From NCBI GenBank assembly GCA_023264815.1, contig JAHFUZ010000016.1:31275-95274 (forward strand): a stretch of 64,000 bases of DNA. Direction: 5' to 3'. The notes beneath the pieces are model-generated. The model was not told where the DNA came from. It saw nothing but the letters and a program-made list of their open reading frames with translations, and did not search any database. How positions within the stretch are numbered: the first letter of the stretch is position 1; the number at the start of each line of letters is the position of its first letter. The translations under genes and the position numbers were made by a program. This stretch comes from Arthrobacter sp. Its GTDB lineage: Bacteria > Actinomycetota > Actinomycetes > Actinomycetales > Micrococcaceae. Below, piece after piece: positions 53,768-63,211 of this stretch.

Positions 53768-54673
53768 TTAGAAGGAGTGCTCGGGGCCGGGGAACTGTCC
53801 CGAGCGGACTTCGTCCCCATAGACCTTTGCGGCGTCGCTGAGGGTGGTGCGGAGATCGGCGTACTGCTTCACAAACTTCGCCATCCGGCCGCCCCGGAGC
53901 CCGGCCATGTCCTGCCAGACCAGCACCTGCCCCGTGGTTGCGCTACCGGCGCCAATTCCGACGGTGGGCACGTCGATGGCGGCGTCGACGGCGGCGGCGG
54001 TCTCCGCCGGCACCATTTCCATCAGAACGCTGAACGCCCCTGCTTCAGCCAGCGCCACGGCGTCGTCAATAAGGCGCTGGGCGTCATCGCCGCGGCCCTG
54101 GACCCGGTAGCCGCCCAAAGCGTGCTCACTTTGCGGGGTGAAGCCGATGTGTGCCATGACCGGAACGCCGGCCTGGACCATGGCGCGGACTGTCTCCGCG
54201 TAAAACTTCCCGCCCTCGATCTTGACGGCATGCGCCAGGCCTTCCTTGAGGAACCGGACGCCGGTGGCCACGGCCTGCTGGGCGGAGACTTCATAGCTGC
54301 CGAACGGCAGGTCGGCCACCACCATGGCCCGCTTGGCTGAGCGTGCCACGGCGCGGCAGAGCGGCAGGAGCTCGTCCACCGTCACCGGCAGGCTGGTCTC
54401 GTTGCCAAACACGTTGTTGGACGCGGAGTCCCCCACCAGGAGCACCTCGATGCCGGCCTGGTCGAAGATCTCGGCACTGTACTGCTCATAGGCGGTCAGC
54501 ATGGCGAATTTGGTGCCGTCCCGTTTTGCCTGCTGAAGATGGTGGACGCGGACCTTGGCGGCCGGCTTTGCAGCAACGCCCGACGACGGCGCCTGCGCCG
54601 GTGCGGGCCCGTTTCCGTAGGGTGCGGATACGTCAGCGGACGCGCTTGGGTCGGAGCTAGTGGTTGAGGCCAT
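53768..54673 (-). CDS. panB: 3-methyl-2-oxobutanoate hydroxymethyltransferase
   Basis: 301 residues. It makes ketopantoate from 2-oxoisovalerate and methylene-tetrahydrofolate (pantothenate synthesis). Seen: [84 protein letters not shown] low-complexity Ala/Pro/Ser N terminus of about 40 residues precedes the barrel. ATG 54673 follows TACGCT by 6 nt with no ribosome site. No other pan gene is adjacent. Confidence 0.95.
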   Translation of the reverse strand: MASTTSSDPSASADVSAPYGNGPAPAQAPSSGVAAKPAAKVRVHHLQQAKRDGTKFAMLTAYEQYSAEIFDQAGIEVLLVGDSASNNVFGNETSLPVTVDELLPLCRAVARSAKRAMVVADLPFGSYEVSAQQAVATGVRFLKEGLAHAVKIEGGKFYAETVRAMVQAGVPVMAHIGFTPQSEHALGGYRVQGRGDDAQRLIDDAVALAEAGAFSVLMEMVPAETAAAVDAAIDVPTVGIGAGSATTGQVLVWQDMAGLRGGRMAKFVKQYADLRTTLSDAAKVYGDEVRSGQFPGPEHSF

Positions 54674-54679
54674 GGCTAG

Positions 54680-54685
54680 AGCGTA
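54680..54685 (-). promoter_or_regulatory. -10 box, possible leaderless panB transcript
   Basis: TACGCT on the reverse strand ends 6 nt before ATG 54673; it fits TANNNT but is GC-rich. Confidence 0.35.
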
Positions 54686-54937
54686 GTGCGGCGGGGTGTG
54701 TCCTAGCCACCCGCGGCCGTGACACAACGTGTGATACGCGCCATAACGCAACGGGCGGCGGCCACCCTTTTTGCCGCCATCGGGCTGCCAAAGCGGGGAT
54801 GCCGATGTTAACCCTGTGTTACGCGCGGCGGCGGCTCCCGCATTGGGCGGAATTGCTGAGTAAAGTGATGGTGAACTGCTGCCGGCTGCCGCTCCCGCGG
54901 ACCCGGAGCGTGAACGTTGACCGGAGAAGAGGCCACC

Positions 54938-56278
54938 ATGGACCGCCAGCAAGAGTTTGTCCTGCGCACGATTGAGGAGCGCGACATACGTTTCGTACGT
55001 TTGTGGTTCACCGACGTCGTAGGTTCACTTAAGTCCGTGGCGCTCGCGCCGGCGGAAGTCGAAGGCGCCTTCGAGGAAGGCCTTGGCTTCGATGGATCCG
55101 CCATCGAAGGCCTGGCCCGGGTTTTCGAATCCGACATGCTGGCGCAGCCGGACCCGTCCACGTTCCAGATCCTGCCATGGCGCGGTGAAACCGAGCAGAC
55201 ATCCCGGATGTTCTGCGACATCCTGACCCCCGACGGCGAACCGTCTGCCGCGGATCCCCGGAACGTCCTCAAGCGCACGCTGGCCAAGGCAGCCGACATG
55301 GGCTTCACCTGCTACACCCACCCGGAAATCGAGTTCTACCTCCTCAAGTCCCAGGAACCGGGCCCGGATGGCTCACCCATCCCGGTGGACGAGGGCGGCT
55401 ACTTCGACCACGTGCCCGGCGGCGTGGCCCAGGATTTCCGCCGCACGGCCGTGACCATGCTGGAGTCGGTGGGCATTTCGGTGGAATTCAGCCACCACGA
55501 AGCCGGACCGGGCCAGAACGAAATTGACCTCCGCTACGCCGATGCCCTTCAAACGGCGGACAACATCATGACGTTCCGCACGGTTGTCAAGGAAGTGGCC
55601 CTGCAGCAGGGCACCTATGCAACGTTTATGCCCAAGCCCTTCACCGAGCACCCGGGCTCCGGCATGCACACGCACTTCTCGCTGTTTGAGGGTGACGCCA
55701 ACGCGTTCTACGAGGCCGGCGCAGAGTTCCAGCTCTCCAAGACGGCGCGCCAGTTCATCGCCGGCATCCTCAAGCATGCCCCGGAATTCACGGCGGTGAC
55801 CAACCAGTTCGTCAACTCCTACAAGCGGCTCTGGGGTGGCGGCGAAGCCCCGAGCTACTTGAGCTGGGGCCACAACAACCGGTCGGCGCTGGTACGCGTG
55901 CCGCTGTACAAGCCCGGCAAGGGTCAGTCGGCCCGGATCGAGTACCGCGGCATCGATTCGGCCGCCAATCCGTACCTCGCCTACGCGGTCCTGCTGGGCG
56001 CAGGACTGAAGGGTATCGAGGAAGGCTACGAGCTTCCCGCTGCGGCGGAGGATGATGTTTGGTCGCTGAGTTCGGCCGAGCGGCGTGCCATGGGGCATGA
56101 TCCGCTGCCCGCGAGCCTCCACGACGCCATCCGGTCCATGGAGGACTCGGAACTGATGCCGCAGATTCTGGGCGAACAGGTTTTTGAGCACTTCCTGCGC
56201 AACAAGCGTGCGGAGTGGCAGGACTACCGGCTTCAGGTGACTCCCTACGAACTGCAGCGCAACCTCGGCATTCTCTAG
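54938..56278 (+). CDS. glnA2: Glutamine synthetase, GlnA2 type
   Basis: 446 residues. GS motifs: [91 protein letters not shown]. It makes glutamine from glutamate, ammonia and ATP, or a related gamma-glutamyl amide. At the position of the GS adenylylation tyrosine it has Trp375 (DDVWSLSS), so GlnE probably cannot modify it, although glnE is only 9 bp downstream. ATG 54938 is preferred over TTG 54917: AGAAGAGG precedes it and the length then equals mycobacterial GlnA2. Confidence 0.93.
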   Translation: MDRQQEFVLRTIEERDIRFVRLWFTDVVGSLKSVALAPAEVEGAFEEGLGFDGSAIEGLARVFESDMLAQPDPSTFQILPWRGETEQTSRMFCDILTPDGEPSAADPRNVLKRTLAKAADMGFTCYTHPEIEFYLLKSQEPGPDGSPIPVDEGGYFDHVPGGVAQDFRRTAVTMLESVGISVEFSHHEAGPGQNEIDLRYADALQTADNIMTFRTVVKEVALQQGTYATFMPKPFTEHPGSGMHTHFSLFEGDANAFYEAGAEFQLSKTARQFIAGILKHAPEFTAVTNQFVNSYKRLWGGGEAPSYLSWGHNNRSALVRVPLYKPGKGQSARIEYRGIDSAANPYLAYAVLLGAGLKGIEEGYELPAAAEDDVWSLSSAERRAMGHDPLPASLHDAIRSMEDSELMPQILGEQVFEHFLRNKRAEWQDYRLQVTPYELQRNLGIL

Positions 56279-56287
56279 GCGGCGGCC

Positions 56288-59200
56288 TTGAGCCTCGCCC
56301 GCCGCCTGATCTCGGCCGGCTTCAGCGACCTGGAGAAGGGTGAGAGATTCCTGGCTGCGCCCGAATTGGGCGGCCTGGACCAGGACAGGATCTTTGCCGG
56401 CCTGCAGATGGCGGCCAACCCGGACGCGGCACTGCAGTCCCTGGTCCGCCTGATTGAGAAGCACCCGGCATTGCGTGAGCTGGCTGCTGCCGACCCTGAA
56501 ACCAGCGAGCCAATGTACCGTGTGCTGGGCGCTTCTGAAGCGCTGGGCGAATTCCTGATCCGGCATCCGGAGCACCTGGTGGCCTTCGAGGTCACGGCCA
56601 GCCCCGAACCCCTGCCGGCGGACCCGGAACAGCTGCGCGCGGCGCTGCTGGCCTCGGTCCGGGCGGACCCGTGGCAGTCCAGGCCGCTGGCCGGAATCAC
56701 CGGCGGTGAGGCGTATGCGGCCCTGCGGACCGCGTACCGCCGCGGGGTGGTGGACCTTGCCGTCAAGGACCTGTGCGCCGCCGATCCGCTGGACTTTATG
56801 CCCGCCGTCGGGGCTGAGCTGGCCGACCTGGCCGGGGCCGCCATCGAGGCCGCCCTGGCCGTGTCCCGGGCGGAAGCCGCCGAACAGTTCAGCCCCGCGG
56901 AGGTGGCAGGCGTTGGCCTGGCCGTCATTGGCATGGGCAAATGTGGTGCCCGCGAACTGAACTACATTTCCGACGTCGACGTCATCTACGTGATCGACGC
57001 CGGCGACCTTGAGGATGCCCGGGCCATCACCATCGGTACGGCCCTGGCAGCCGGAATCTCCCGGGCCATCTCCTCGGTGGCCCGCGAACCCGGTCTGTGG
57101 GAAGTGGACGCCAACCTTCGGCCGGAAGGAAAGTCCGGGCCGCTGGTGCGGACCCTGGCTTCGCACGAAAGCTATTACGCCCGCTGGGCGGAGAGCTGGG
57201 AGTTCCAGGCCCTGTTGAAGGCCCGGACCATTGCCGGCGACCGTGAACTCGGTAAACGTTACGAGCAGGCAGTGGCGCCGCTCATCTGGAGTTCCGCCGG
57301 GCGCGAGGGTTTCGTTGAATCGGTGCAGGCCATGCGCCGCCGGGTCACCGAACATATTCCGGCTGCTGAAGAACAGCGCCAGATCAAACTCGGCAGGGGC
57401 GGCCTGCGCGATGTCGAGTTCACCGTCCAGTTGCTCCAGCTGGTGCACGGCAAATCCGACGAAACCTTGCGCCAGCGTGACACCACGGCCGCCATCACAG
57501 CGCTTTCGGCCGGCGGCTACATTGGCCGGACCGATGCCGCCGCCTTCGACCAGGCCTACCGTTACCTGCGGCTCCTGGAACACCGGATCCAGCTTTTCCA
57601 GCTCCGCCGGACCCACCTGATGCCAGTCAGTCAGGCCGCCCTCCGCGCCCTCGCCAAGGCCGTTCTGGGACCGTTTTCCACCGACCGGCCGCATCCGGAT
57701 GCGCTGCTGGCACAGTGGCAAAAGACCAAACGGTCCGTCCGGGAACTGCACGAACGGATCTTCTACCGGCCGCTCCTGAACACAGCCGCCAAACTCAGCA
57801 GCGAGGACGCCAGGCTGACGCCGGAGGCAGCCCAGGGCCGCCTCGCCGCGCTCGGGTACGGCGACCCAAAGGGCGCCATGAGGCATATCGAGGCGCTCAC
57901 CGCCGGGGTCAGCCGCCGGGCCGCGCTGCAGCGCCAGCTGCTGCCCATCCTGCTGGACTGGCTCGCCGAAGGGGTGGATCCCGACGCCGGGCTCCTCGCT
58001 TTCAGGCGGGTCAGCGAGGCGCTGGGAACCACCCACTGGTACCTGGGGATGCTCCGGGACTCCTCCGCCGCGGCGGAGCGGCTGTGCCACGTTCTCTCCA
58101 ATTCCCGGCTGATTGCCGACCTGCTGGAGGTGTCGCCGGAATCGGTGGCCTGGCTGGGCAACGACAAAGACCTTGTGCCGCTTGGTTTTGAAGCCCAATG
58201 GCAGGAAATCACTGCCAAAATGTCACGCCACTCCGATCCCGAAAACGCCATGCGGCTGATCAGGCTGATCCGGCGGCGTGAGATACTCCGGATAGCCATT
58301 GCCGATTCTGCCGGCCTGCTCAACCAGGACGAGGTAGGTGCGGCCCTTGCGGACACCGACAGGGCTGCGGTCCTGGGGGCCCTCCGGGTGGCCGAAGGCA
58401 TCGTGTCCGCCAAGGGGCCGCTCAAGACCGCCATGCTGATTGTGGCCATGGGCCGGCAGGGCGGACGCGAGATCGGCTACGGTTCCGACGCTGACGTGAT
58501 GTACGTGCACAGGGCCCTGCCCGGCTACACGGAAGAGGAAGCCCAGGAGCATGCGGCCCGGATAGTGGCCAAGGTCTCCGCACTCCTGACGCAGCCGCTC
58601 AAGCCGGCCATCATGGCCGAACGGGTCCTGCAGATGGACGCGGACCTTCGCCCGGAAGGCAAGAACGGCGCCATGGTGCGCTCCCTGGATTCCTTCGCGG
58701 AGTACTACCGCAGGTGGTCCCTGATCTGGGAGGCCCAGGCGCTGCTCCGGGCCCGGCCGATGGCTGGAGATGACCTCCTGGCCGGCGATTTTATGGCCCT
58801 CATTGATCCCATCAGGTACCCGGAAAACATTTCGGAGCATGATGTCCGTGAAGTGCGCCGGGTCAAGGCGCGCGTGGAGTCCGAGCGGCTGCCCCGCGGC
58901 GCCGATCCGGCCCGCCACCTCAAGCTGGGGCGCGGGGGCCTGAGCGACGTCGAATGGCTGGTGCAGCTCCTGCAGCTCCAGTACGCGGGCCGCCACCCGG
59001 AGCTGCGGACCACGTCCACGGTGGAGGCCCTCGAAGCCGCGGCGTCCCTGGGGCTGCTGACCGCAGCCGACGCAGAGCTCCTCGCCGGCGCCTGGCGGCT
59101 CGCCAGCCGGATCCGGTCAGCCAACGTGATCTGGACCGGCAGGGCCTCGGACCTTCTGCCGTCGTCCCGGCGTGACCTCGAAGCCGTGGCACGGTGGTGC

Positions 59201-59299
59201 GGCTACGAGTCCGGCCACGCTGCCACCCTCGAAGAGGACTACCTCCGCCTGAGCCGGCGGGCCCGCGCAGTCTTCGAGAGGGTGTTCTACGGCCACTAG
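56288..59299 (+). CDS. glnE: Bifunctional glutamine synthetase adenylyltransferase/deadenylase
   Basis: 1003 residues with two nucleotidyltransferase domains: IGMGKCGARELNYISDVDVI (about 215-234) and VAMGRQGGREIGYGSDADVM (about 718-737). Both keep the G-S/D-x-D metal site. The C-terminal half adenylylates and the N-terminal half deadenylylates GlnA1. KLGRGGLRDVEFTVQLLQL and its second copy KLGRGGLSDVEWLVQLLQL mark each half. TTG 56288 is the start, 9 nt after glnA2. The likely target tyrosine is Tyr402 of GlnA1 (60619-62043). Confidence 0.96.
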   Translation: MSLARRLISAGFSDLEKGERFLAAPELGGLDQDRIFAGLQMAANPDAALQSLVRLIEKHPALRELAAADPETSEPMYRVLGASEALGEFLIRHPEHLVAFEVTASPEPLPADPEQLRAALLASVRADPWQSRPLAGITGGEAYAALRTAYRRGVVDLAVKDLCAADPLDFMPAVGAELADLAGAAIEAALAVSRAEAAEQFSPAEVAGVGLAVIGMGKCGARELNYISDVDVIYVIDAGDLEDARAITIGTALAAGISRAISSVAREPGLWEVDANLRPEGKSGPLVRTLASHESYYARWAESWEFQALLKARTIAGDRELGKRYEQAVAPLIWSSAGREGFVESVQAMRRRVTEHIPAAEEQRQIKLGRGGLRDVEFTVQLLQLVHGKSDETLRQRDTTAAITALSAGGYIGRTDAAAFDQAYRYLRLLEHRIQLFQLRRTHLMPVSQAALRALAKAVLGPFSTDRPHPDALLAQWQKTKRSVRELHERIFYRPLLNTAAKLSSEDARLTPEAAQGRLAALGYGDPKGAMRHIEALTAGVSRRAALQRQLLPILLDWLAEGVDPDAGLLAFRRVSEALGTTHWYLGMLRDSSAAAERLCHVLSNSRLIADLLEVSPESVAWLGNDKDLVPLGFEAQWQEITAKMSRHSDPENAMRLIRLIRRREILRIAIADSAGLLNQDEVGAALADTDRAAVLGALRVAEGIVSAKGPLKTAMLIVAMGRQGGREIGYGSDADVMYVHRALPGYTEEEAQEHAARIVAKVSALLTQPLKPAIMAERVLQMDADLRPEGKNGAMVRSLDSFAEYYRRWSLIWEAQALLRARPMAGDDLLAGDFMALIDPIRYPENISEHDVREVRRVKARVESERLPRGADPARHLKLGRGGLSDVEWLVQLLQLQYAGRHPELRTTSTVEALEAAASLGLLTAADAELLAGAWRLASRIRSANVIWTGRASDLLPSSRRDLEAVARWCGYESGHAATLEEDYLRLSRRARAVFERVFYGH

Positions 59300-59350
59300 C
59301 CGGCCCGCCGCAACGCGGCTGCCCTGCAGACAGCCATGGCGCCGCGGTGC

Positions 59351-59356
59351 TACCTT
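59351..59356 (+). promoter_or_regulatory. -10 box, probable leaderless VOC gene
   Basis: TACCTT ends 7 nt before ATG 59364. Confidence 0.4.
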
Positions 59357-59363
59357 GGGGCGC

Positions 59364-59807
59364 ATGGCTACGCAAATCTACGTGAACCTGCCCGTCAAGG
59401 ATCTGAAGCGATCCGTCGATTTCTTTACCGCCCTCGGCTTCACTTTCAACCCGGACTACACCGACGAGAACGCGACCTGCATGATCGTCAACGACAACGC
59501 GTTTGTCATGCTGCTCGTGGAAGGGTTCTTTAAGACCTTCACGCACAAGGACGTGGCTGATGCCACCGGTTCCACCGAGGCCATCATGGCCTATTCCGTG
59601 GACAGTCGGGAGGCTGTGGACGAAACAGTCCGCAAGGCCGTCGCCGCCGGCGGTACGCCGTCGCAGGAAGTCCAGGACTACGGTTTTATGTACAACCACA
59701 GTTTCCAGGACCCGGACGGGCATCTTTGGGAAGTGATGTGGATGGATCCGGCAGGCCCGTCCGCCGAGGCAGCGCCTGCCGGGGCAGCGGAAACGCCGGC
59801 CACCTGA
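59364..59807 (+). CDS. VOC/glyoxalase-family protein
   Basis: 147 residues of the vicinal-oxygen-chelate fold: IYVNLPVKDLKRSVDFFTAL, GFTFNPDYTDENATCMIV, GFMYNHSFQDPDGHLWEVMWM. The QDPDGHLWEV end is typical of bleomycin-resistance/glyoxalase-like proteins (PhnB/YdcJ-type). The substrate is unknown. The C-terminal 20 residues are Ala/Pro-rich. ATG 59364 is used; TTG 59355 is in frame. Its end is overlapped by the GNAT frame. Confidence 0.88.
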   Translation: MATQIYVNLPVKDLKRSVDFFTALGFTFNPDYTDENATCMIVNDNAFVMLLVEGFFKTFTHKDVADATGSTEAIMAYSVDSREAVDETVRKAVAAGGTPSQEVQDYGFMYNHSFQDPDGHLWEVMWMDPAGPSAEAAPAGAAETPAT

Positions 59808-60334
59808 GTCCCGGGGTCGAGTCCGTCTGGCTCATCTCCCTGGACGACCTGGGGCCGGATGCGTGCGCCATCCAGCTGGGCTCCGTTGCCCTCCTGGAGC
59901 TCGCGCCGGGGCAGCAGCGGTTTGTGGGTGACCCGCTGCGGATGGCCCTCGCAGGGCTTGCTGAAGCGTCCCGGCGGCCCTATGTCATCGAATCCGGGGG
60001 AGAAGCCGTGGGAGTGCTCACTCTGCAGGCGGGGGCAGCCCGGCTGGCCGGCTGGCGTAACGATCATTCAGCGTGGCTGCTGCGGGGATTCCTCATCGAC
60101 CGGCGGCGGCAGGGCAGCGGACTGGGGCAGCTGGCAGCGGCAGCGGCGGTGGAGGCGGCTGCGAAACTGACGGCCAGGCTCGGAAGCGGCGAGGCCGGCG
60201 TCGTGCTTTCAGTCAATGAGGCCAACCCTGCGGGCCTGGCGGCCTACCGCAACGCCGGCTTCGTCGACCATGGACAGTACCTCGGCGGGAGTGCGGGGCC
60301 GCAGCGGATCATGTATTGCGGATTCGCGGAGTAA
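59738..60334 (+). CDS. GNAT-family N-acetyltransferase
   Basis: The GNAT core is clear: WLLRGFLIDRRRQGSGLGQL (acetyl-CoA loop R-x-x-G-x-G), VVLSVNEANPAGLAAYRNAG and FVDHGQYLGG. The substrate is unknown. The start is not settled: in-frame TTG 59726 and GTG 59738 lie inside the VOC gene, and the family-like sequence begins near 59810 (VWLISLDDLGPDA) without an ATG/GTG/TTG. Translation may be coupled to the VOC gene. GGCCGGA/TCCGGCC arms at 60338-60344 and 60364-60370 follow. Confidence 0.75.
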   Translation: MDGSGRPVRRGSACRGSGNAGHLSPGVESVWLISLDDLGPDACAIQLGSVALLELAPGQQRFVGDPLRMALAGLAEASRRPYVIESGGEAVGVLTLQAGAARLAGWRNDHSAWLLRGFLIDRRRQGSGLGQLAAAAAVEAAAKLTARLGSGEAGVVLSVNEANPAGLAAYRNAGFVDHGQYLGGSAGPQRIMYCGFAE

Positions 60335-60531
60335 TGTGGCCGGAAGCTGCCGCCACAATTGCCTCCGGCCTCACTTTGGCCGATCATGTGGAATGGCGGT
60401 GTTCTTCAATCCTTGTTGGGGGGAAGGCTTGAAAAGTCTTCGTCTCGGGGAGCACATGTCAGGGGGCTGGCTCCCGGTCTCAGCACGTCTGGAGTCAGCC
60501 TCCACCTCTGCCGTTGTGGAGATGAACTGAA

Positions 60532-60585
60532 CGAAAAAGTCCGCCCGGGCTGCGCGGCATGGATGCCGGCAGTCCGGGCGGACTT
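60532..60585 (-). terminator. Terminator of glnA1
   Basis: AAGTCCGCCCGG (60537-60548) pairs with CCGGGCGGACTT (60574-60585). On the reverse strand the stem is followed by TTTCGTTCAG. The 284-bp region from 60335 otherwise holds no gene I can support. Confidence 0.8.
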
Positions 60586-60618
60586 CGTTGGACTGCAGGT
60601 ACTCAGTCCCGGGGTGTC

Positions 60619-62043
60619 TTAGACGCCGTAGTAGAGCTCGAACTCGTACGGGTTGGGGCGCAGCGACAGCGGCTTGATTTCGTTCTCGTACTTGTACTCG
60701 ATCCAGGTGTCGATCAGGTCCTGGGTGAAGACTCCACCGGCCTGCAGGAACTCGTTGTCCTCGCGCAGTGCCTCGAGGGCTTCTTCCAGGGTTCCCGGAG
60801 CCTTGGGGATGTCCTTGGCTTCCTCGGCGGGGAGCTCGTAGAGGTCCTTGTCGATGGGTGCGGGCGGTTCGATGCGGTTGCGGATGCCGTCAATGCCGGC
60901 CATCAGCTGGGCGGCGAAGGCCAGGTACGGGTTGGAGGAGGGGTCCGGAGCGCGGAACTCGATGCGCTTGGCCTTCGGGTTGGAACCCGTGATGGGGATG
61001 CGGATACCGGCGGAGCGGTTGCCCTGCGAGTACACCATGTTGACCGGAGCTTCGAAGCCCTTGACCAGGCGGCGGTAGGAGTTCACGGTGGGGTTGGTGA
61101 AGGCCAGCACGGCGTCTGCGTGCTTGAGCAGGCCGCCGATGTACCAGCGGGCGGTGTCGGAGAGGCCGGCGTAGCCCTTCTCGTCGTAGAACAGCGGTTC
61201 GCCGTTGCTCCACAGCGACTGGTGGCAGTGCATGCCCGAGCCGTTGTCACCGAAGACCGGCTTCGGCATGAAGGTGACGGACTTGCCCCAGGCGTCGGCC
61301 GTGTTCTTGATGACGTACTTGAACTTCTGGAGGTCATCGGCAGCGTGCGTCAGGGTGGTGAACTTGTAGTTGATTTCAGCCTGGCCGGCGGAGCCAACCT
61401 CGTGGTGGCTGCGCTCGACCTCAAGGCCGGCCTCGTCCAGGGCAACACACATGGCGTCGCGCAGGTCGGCCTGCTTGTCGGTGGGGGAAACCGGGAAGTA
61501 GCCGCCCTTGACGGGGGTCTTGTAGCCGAGGTTTCCGCCTTCTTCTTCGCGGCCGGTGTTCCAGTGTGCTTCTTCGGAATCGATCTTGTAGAAGCTGCCC
61601 TGCGGGGAGGACTGGTACTGGACGTTGTCGAAGACGAAGAATTCTGCTTCGGGAGCAAAGAACGCGGTGTCTGCGATGCCGGTGGAGGCGAGGTAGGCCT
61701 CAGCCTTTTCGGCCACGCCCCGCGGGTCGCGGTGGTAGGGGTCACCAGTGCGCGGGTTCACGATGGAGAAGTTCAGCGCGAGGGTCTTTTCCATGCGGAA
61801 AGTGTCCAGGAATGCGGTAGTGACGTCCGGGATCAGCTGCATGTCCGATTCGGCGATGCCCTGGAAGCCGCGAATGGAGGATCCGTCGAAGAGCTGGCCG
61901 TTGACAAAGAAATCAGCGTCAACGCTCTTGGCCGGCACGTTGAAGTGCTGCTGGACGCCGGGGAGGTCGGTGAAGCGGATATCGACGAACTTAATATCTT
62001 CGTCCTTGATGAACTTGAGGACTTCGTCCGCATTCTTGAACAT
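60619..62043 (-). CDS. glnA1: Glutamine synthetase type I (GlnA1)
   Basis: 474 residues. [91 protein letters not shown]. It is the main ammonia-assimilating enzyme, a dodecamer. The adenylylation site [11 protein letters not shown] carries Tyr402, the expected GlnE target. GGAG precedes ATG 62043. The 276-bp leader has a perfect hairpin (62106-62134). A terminator follows on the reverse strand. Confidence 0.97.
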   Translation of the reverse strand: MFKNADEVLKFIKDEDIKFVDIRFTDLPGVQQHFNVPAKSVDADFFVNGQLFDGSSIRGFQGIAESDMQLIPDVTTAFLDTFRMEKTLALNFSIVNPRTGDPYHRDPRGVAEKAEAYLASTGIADTAFFAPEAEFFVFDNVQYQSSPQGSFYKIDSEEAHWNTGREEEGGNLGYKTPVKGGYFPVSPTDKQADLRDAMCVALDEAGLEVERSHHEVGSAGQAEINYKFTTLTHAADDLQKFKYVIKNTADAWGKSVTFMPKPVFGDNGSGMHCHQSLWSNGEPLFYDEKGYAGLSDTARWYIGGLLKHADAVLAFTNPTVNSYRRLVKGFEAPVNMVYSQGNRSAGIRIPITGSNPKAKRIEFRAPDPSSNPYLAFAAQLMAGIDGIRNRIEPPAPIDKDLYELPAEEAKDIPKAPGTLEEALEALREDNEFLQAGGVFTQDLIDTWIEYKYENEIKPLSLRPNPYEFELYYGV

Positions 62044-62105
62044 CTATGCTCCTAACGCATATGTAAATAGCTGGCTGGCAAGCCATCTGGTCCAGCGCAA
62101 TCCGA

Positions 62106-62134
62106 AAGGCAGGGAAACAAAGTTTCCCTGCCTT
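62106..62134 (-). promoter_or_regulatory. Perfect hairpin in the glnA1 leader
   Basis: 13-bp arms AAGGCAGGGAAAC / GTTTCCCTGCCTT around a 3-nt loop, 63 nt before glnA1. On the reverse strand TTTCGG follows, so it could attenuate transcription or shape the mRNA leader. No GlnR box was identified in 62044-62319. Confidence 0.5.
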
Positions 62135-62307
62135 GGGTCCCGTCTGGGGCAATTGCTTGAAACTGTTACCAACCTTATGGACACGTCATTTCCCGACAGT
62201 GTCCGCATTGTTTCGGGCAGGTTACAGAAATGCCCTGATCAGGCAACGGTATCGGCTGTCCGCACCGCGGTCCAGCGGCTTCCACTCTGTGAACGGTGAC
62301 GAGTCGG

Positions 62308-62313
62308 TAAGCT
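62308..62313 (+). promoter_or_regulatory. -10 box, probable leaderless RDD gene
   Basis: TAAGCT ends 6 nt before GTG 62320. Confidence 0.45.
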
Positions 62314-62319
62314 TGGACG

Positions 62320-62757
62320 GTGGTAGATCGTAACGACATCGGCTCCTGGCTCACCGGCCCTGACACCTCAGGCATCTCAAAATACCCCGGCGAGCGTTTG
62401 GGGCTGCCCGAATCCGGTCCTGGATCGATCGCGCGCGCTGGCCGCCGCATTGTGGCCATCATGCTGGACTGGGGACTGGCCCTGCTGATCAGCAACTTTG
62501 CCTTTGGCGGTGATTCCTGGGCCACGCTGGCCATCTTCGCCGCGGAACAGATGGTGCTTGTAGGCACCCTCGGCTACAGCATCGGACACCGGATCATGGG
62601 GATCCACGTGGTCCGGCTGGGCGGGGCTCCTGCCGGCCTCCTGGCCGGAGTGGTCCGGGCCGTGCTCCTGTGCCTCGTCATCCCGGCCGTCATCTTCGAT
62701 CCGGACCACCGCGGCCTGCACGACAAGGCCATGAACACGGTGCTGGTCCGCCGCTAG
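62320..62757 (+). CDS. RDD family membrane protein
   Basis: 145 residues. The RDD signature is partly kept (ARAGRRIVAIMLDWGLALLI, with Arg and Asp; GLHDKAMNTVLV at the end). Three membrane helices (about 44-62, 72-92, 108-126). The family may include ion or small-molecule transporters; the role is unknown. It is divergent from glnA1, like Rv2219A in mycobacteria. Its stop shares the palindrome CTAG with the convergent DUF3817 gene. Confidence 0.88.
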   Translation: MVDRNDIGSWLTGPDTSGISKYPGERLGLPESGPGSIARAGRRIVAIMLDWGLALLISNFAFGGDSWATLAIFAAEQMVLVGTLGYSIGHRIMGIHVVRLGGAPAGLLAGVVRAVLLCLVIPAVIFDPDHRGLHDKAMNTVLVRR

Positions 62758-63110
62758 ACTCCGGCTGGTTCCCTGGCGGCTTCGGTGCGTGCCGCACTGT
62801 CCGAGAGGTAGCCGCGCTGTCCGGCCCAGCGCTCAAAAGCGATGGTCGCGAACGGGAAGACGGCTGAAATCCCGGCAAACAGCGCCACGGTGAACGGCCA
62901 GCGCTGAAGCCGCCACAGGGCGAGGGCCGCCACTCCGTAGCCCACAAACAGGGCGCCGTGAATGGGGCCGGCGATTTCCACGCCCAGCTCGCTGGTCTTG
63001 GCGATCCATTTGAAGTACATGCCCACCAGCAGCGCTGCCCAGCTGATGGCCTCGGCAACCGCCAGGATGCGGAAGGCGCGGATAACGATGGTCTTCAGCG
63101 GCATATTCAT
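62754..63110 (-). CDS. DUF3817 domain membrane protein
   Basis: 118 residues with three to four hydrophobic helices (IRAFRILAVAEAISWAALLV, PIHGALFVGYGVAALALW, WPFTVALFAGISAVFPFA). The AEAISW, KW and GPIHG residues are typical of DUF3817; the function is unknown. ATG 63110 is chosen because GGAG precedes it by 7 nt. The stop codon overlaps the RDD stop. Confidence 0.88.
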   Translation of the reverse strand: MNMPLKTIVIRAFRILAVAEAISWAALLVGMYFKWIAKTSELGVEIAGPIHGALFVGYGVAALALWRLQRWPFTVALFAGISAVFPFATIAFERWAGQRGYLSDSAARTEAAREPAGV

Positions 63111-63156
63111 GGGCTTCTCCGTTCTCAGAAGGCGTCGGCGCACTGGCCGGCGCCAT

Positions 63157-63204
63157 AAAAAGGACCGCCCCGGTCCCTGGCCTGAGCCGGAACCGGGGCG
63201 GTCC
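63157..63204 (-). terminator. Terminator of the DUF4191 gene
   Basis: GGACCGCCCCGGT (63162-63174) pairs with ACCGGGGCGGTCC (63192-63204); on the reverse strand TTTTTATG follows. It ends the transcript before the DUF3817 gene. Confidence 0.85.
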
Positions 63205-63211
63205 GAAAGTC

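Noticed and set aside
55373..58198. A 941-codon open frame on the reverse strand across glnA2/glnE
   Set aside because: It is an antisense shadow of two genuine genes in high-GC DNA, with no domain motifs or ribosome site. The same holds for the 633-codon reverse frame at 45442-47343 within dnaE.
62044..62319. GlnR operator (GTNAC-N6-GAAAC) before glnA1
   Set aside because: GAAAC and GTTAC occur near 62158-62170 but with 1-bp spacing and no second pair.
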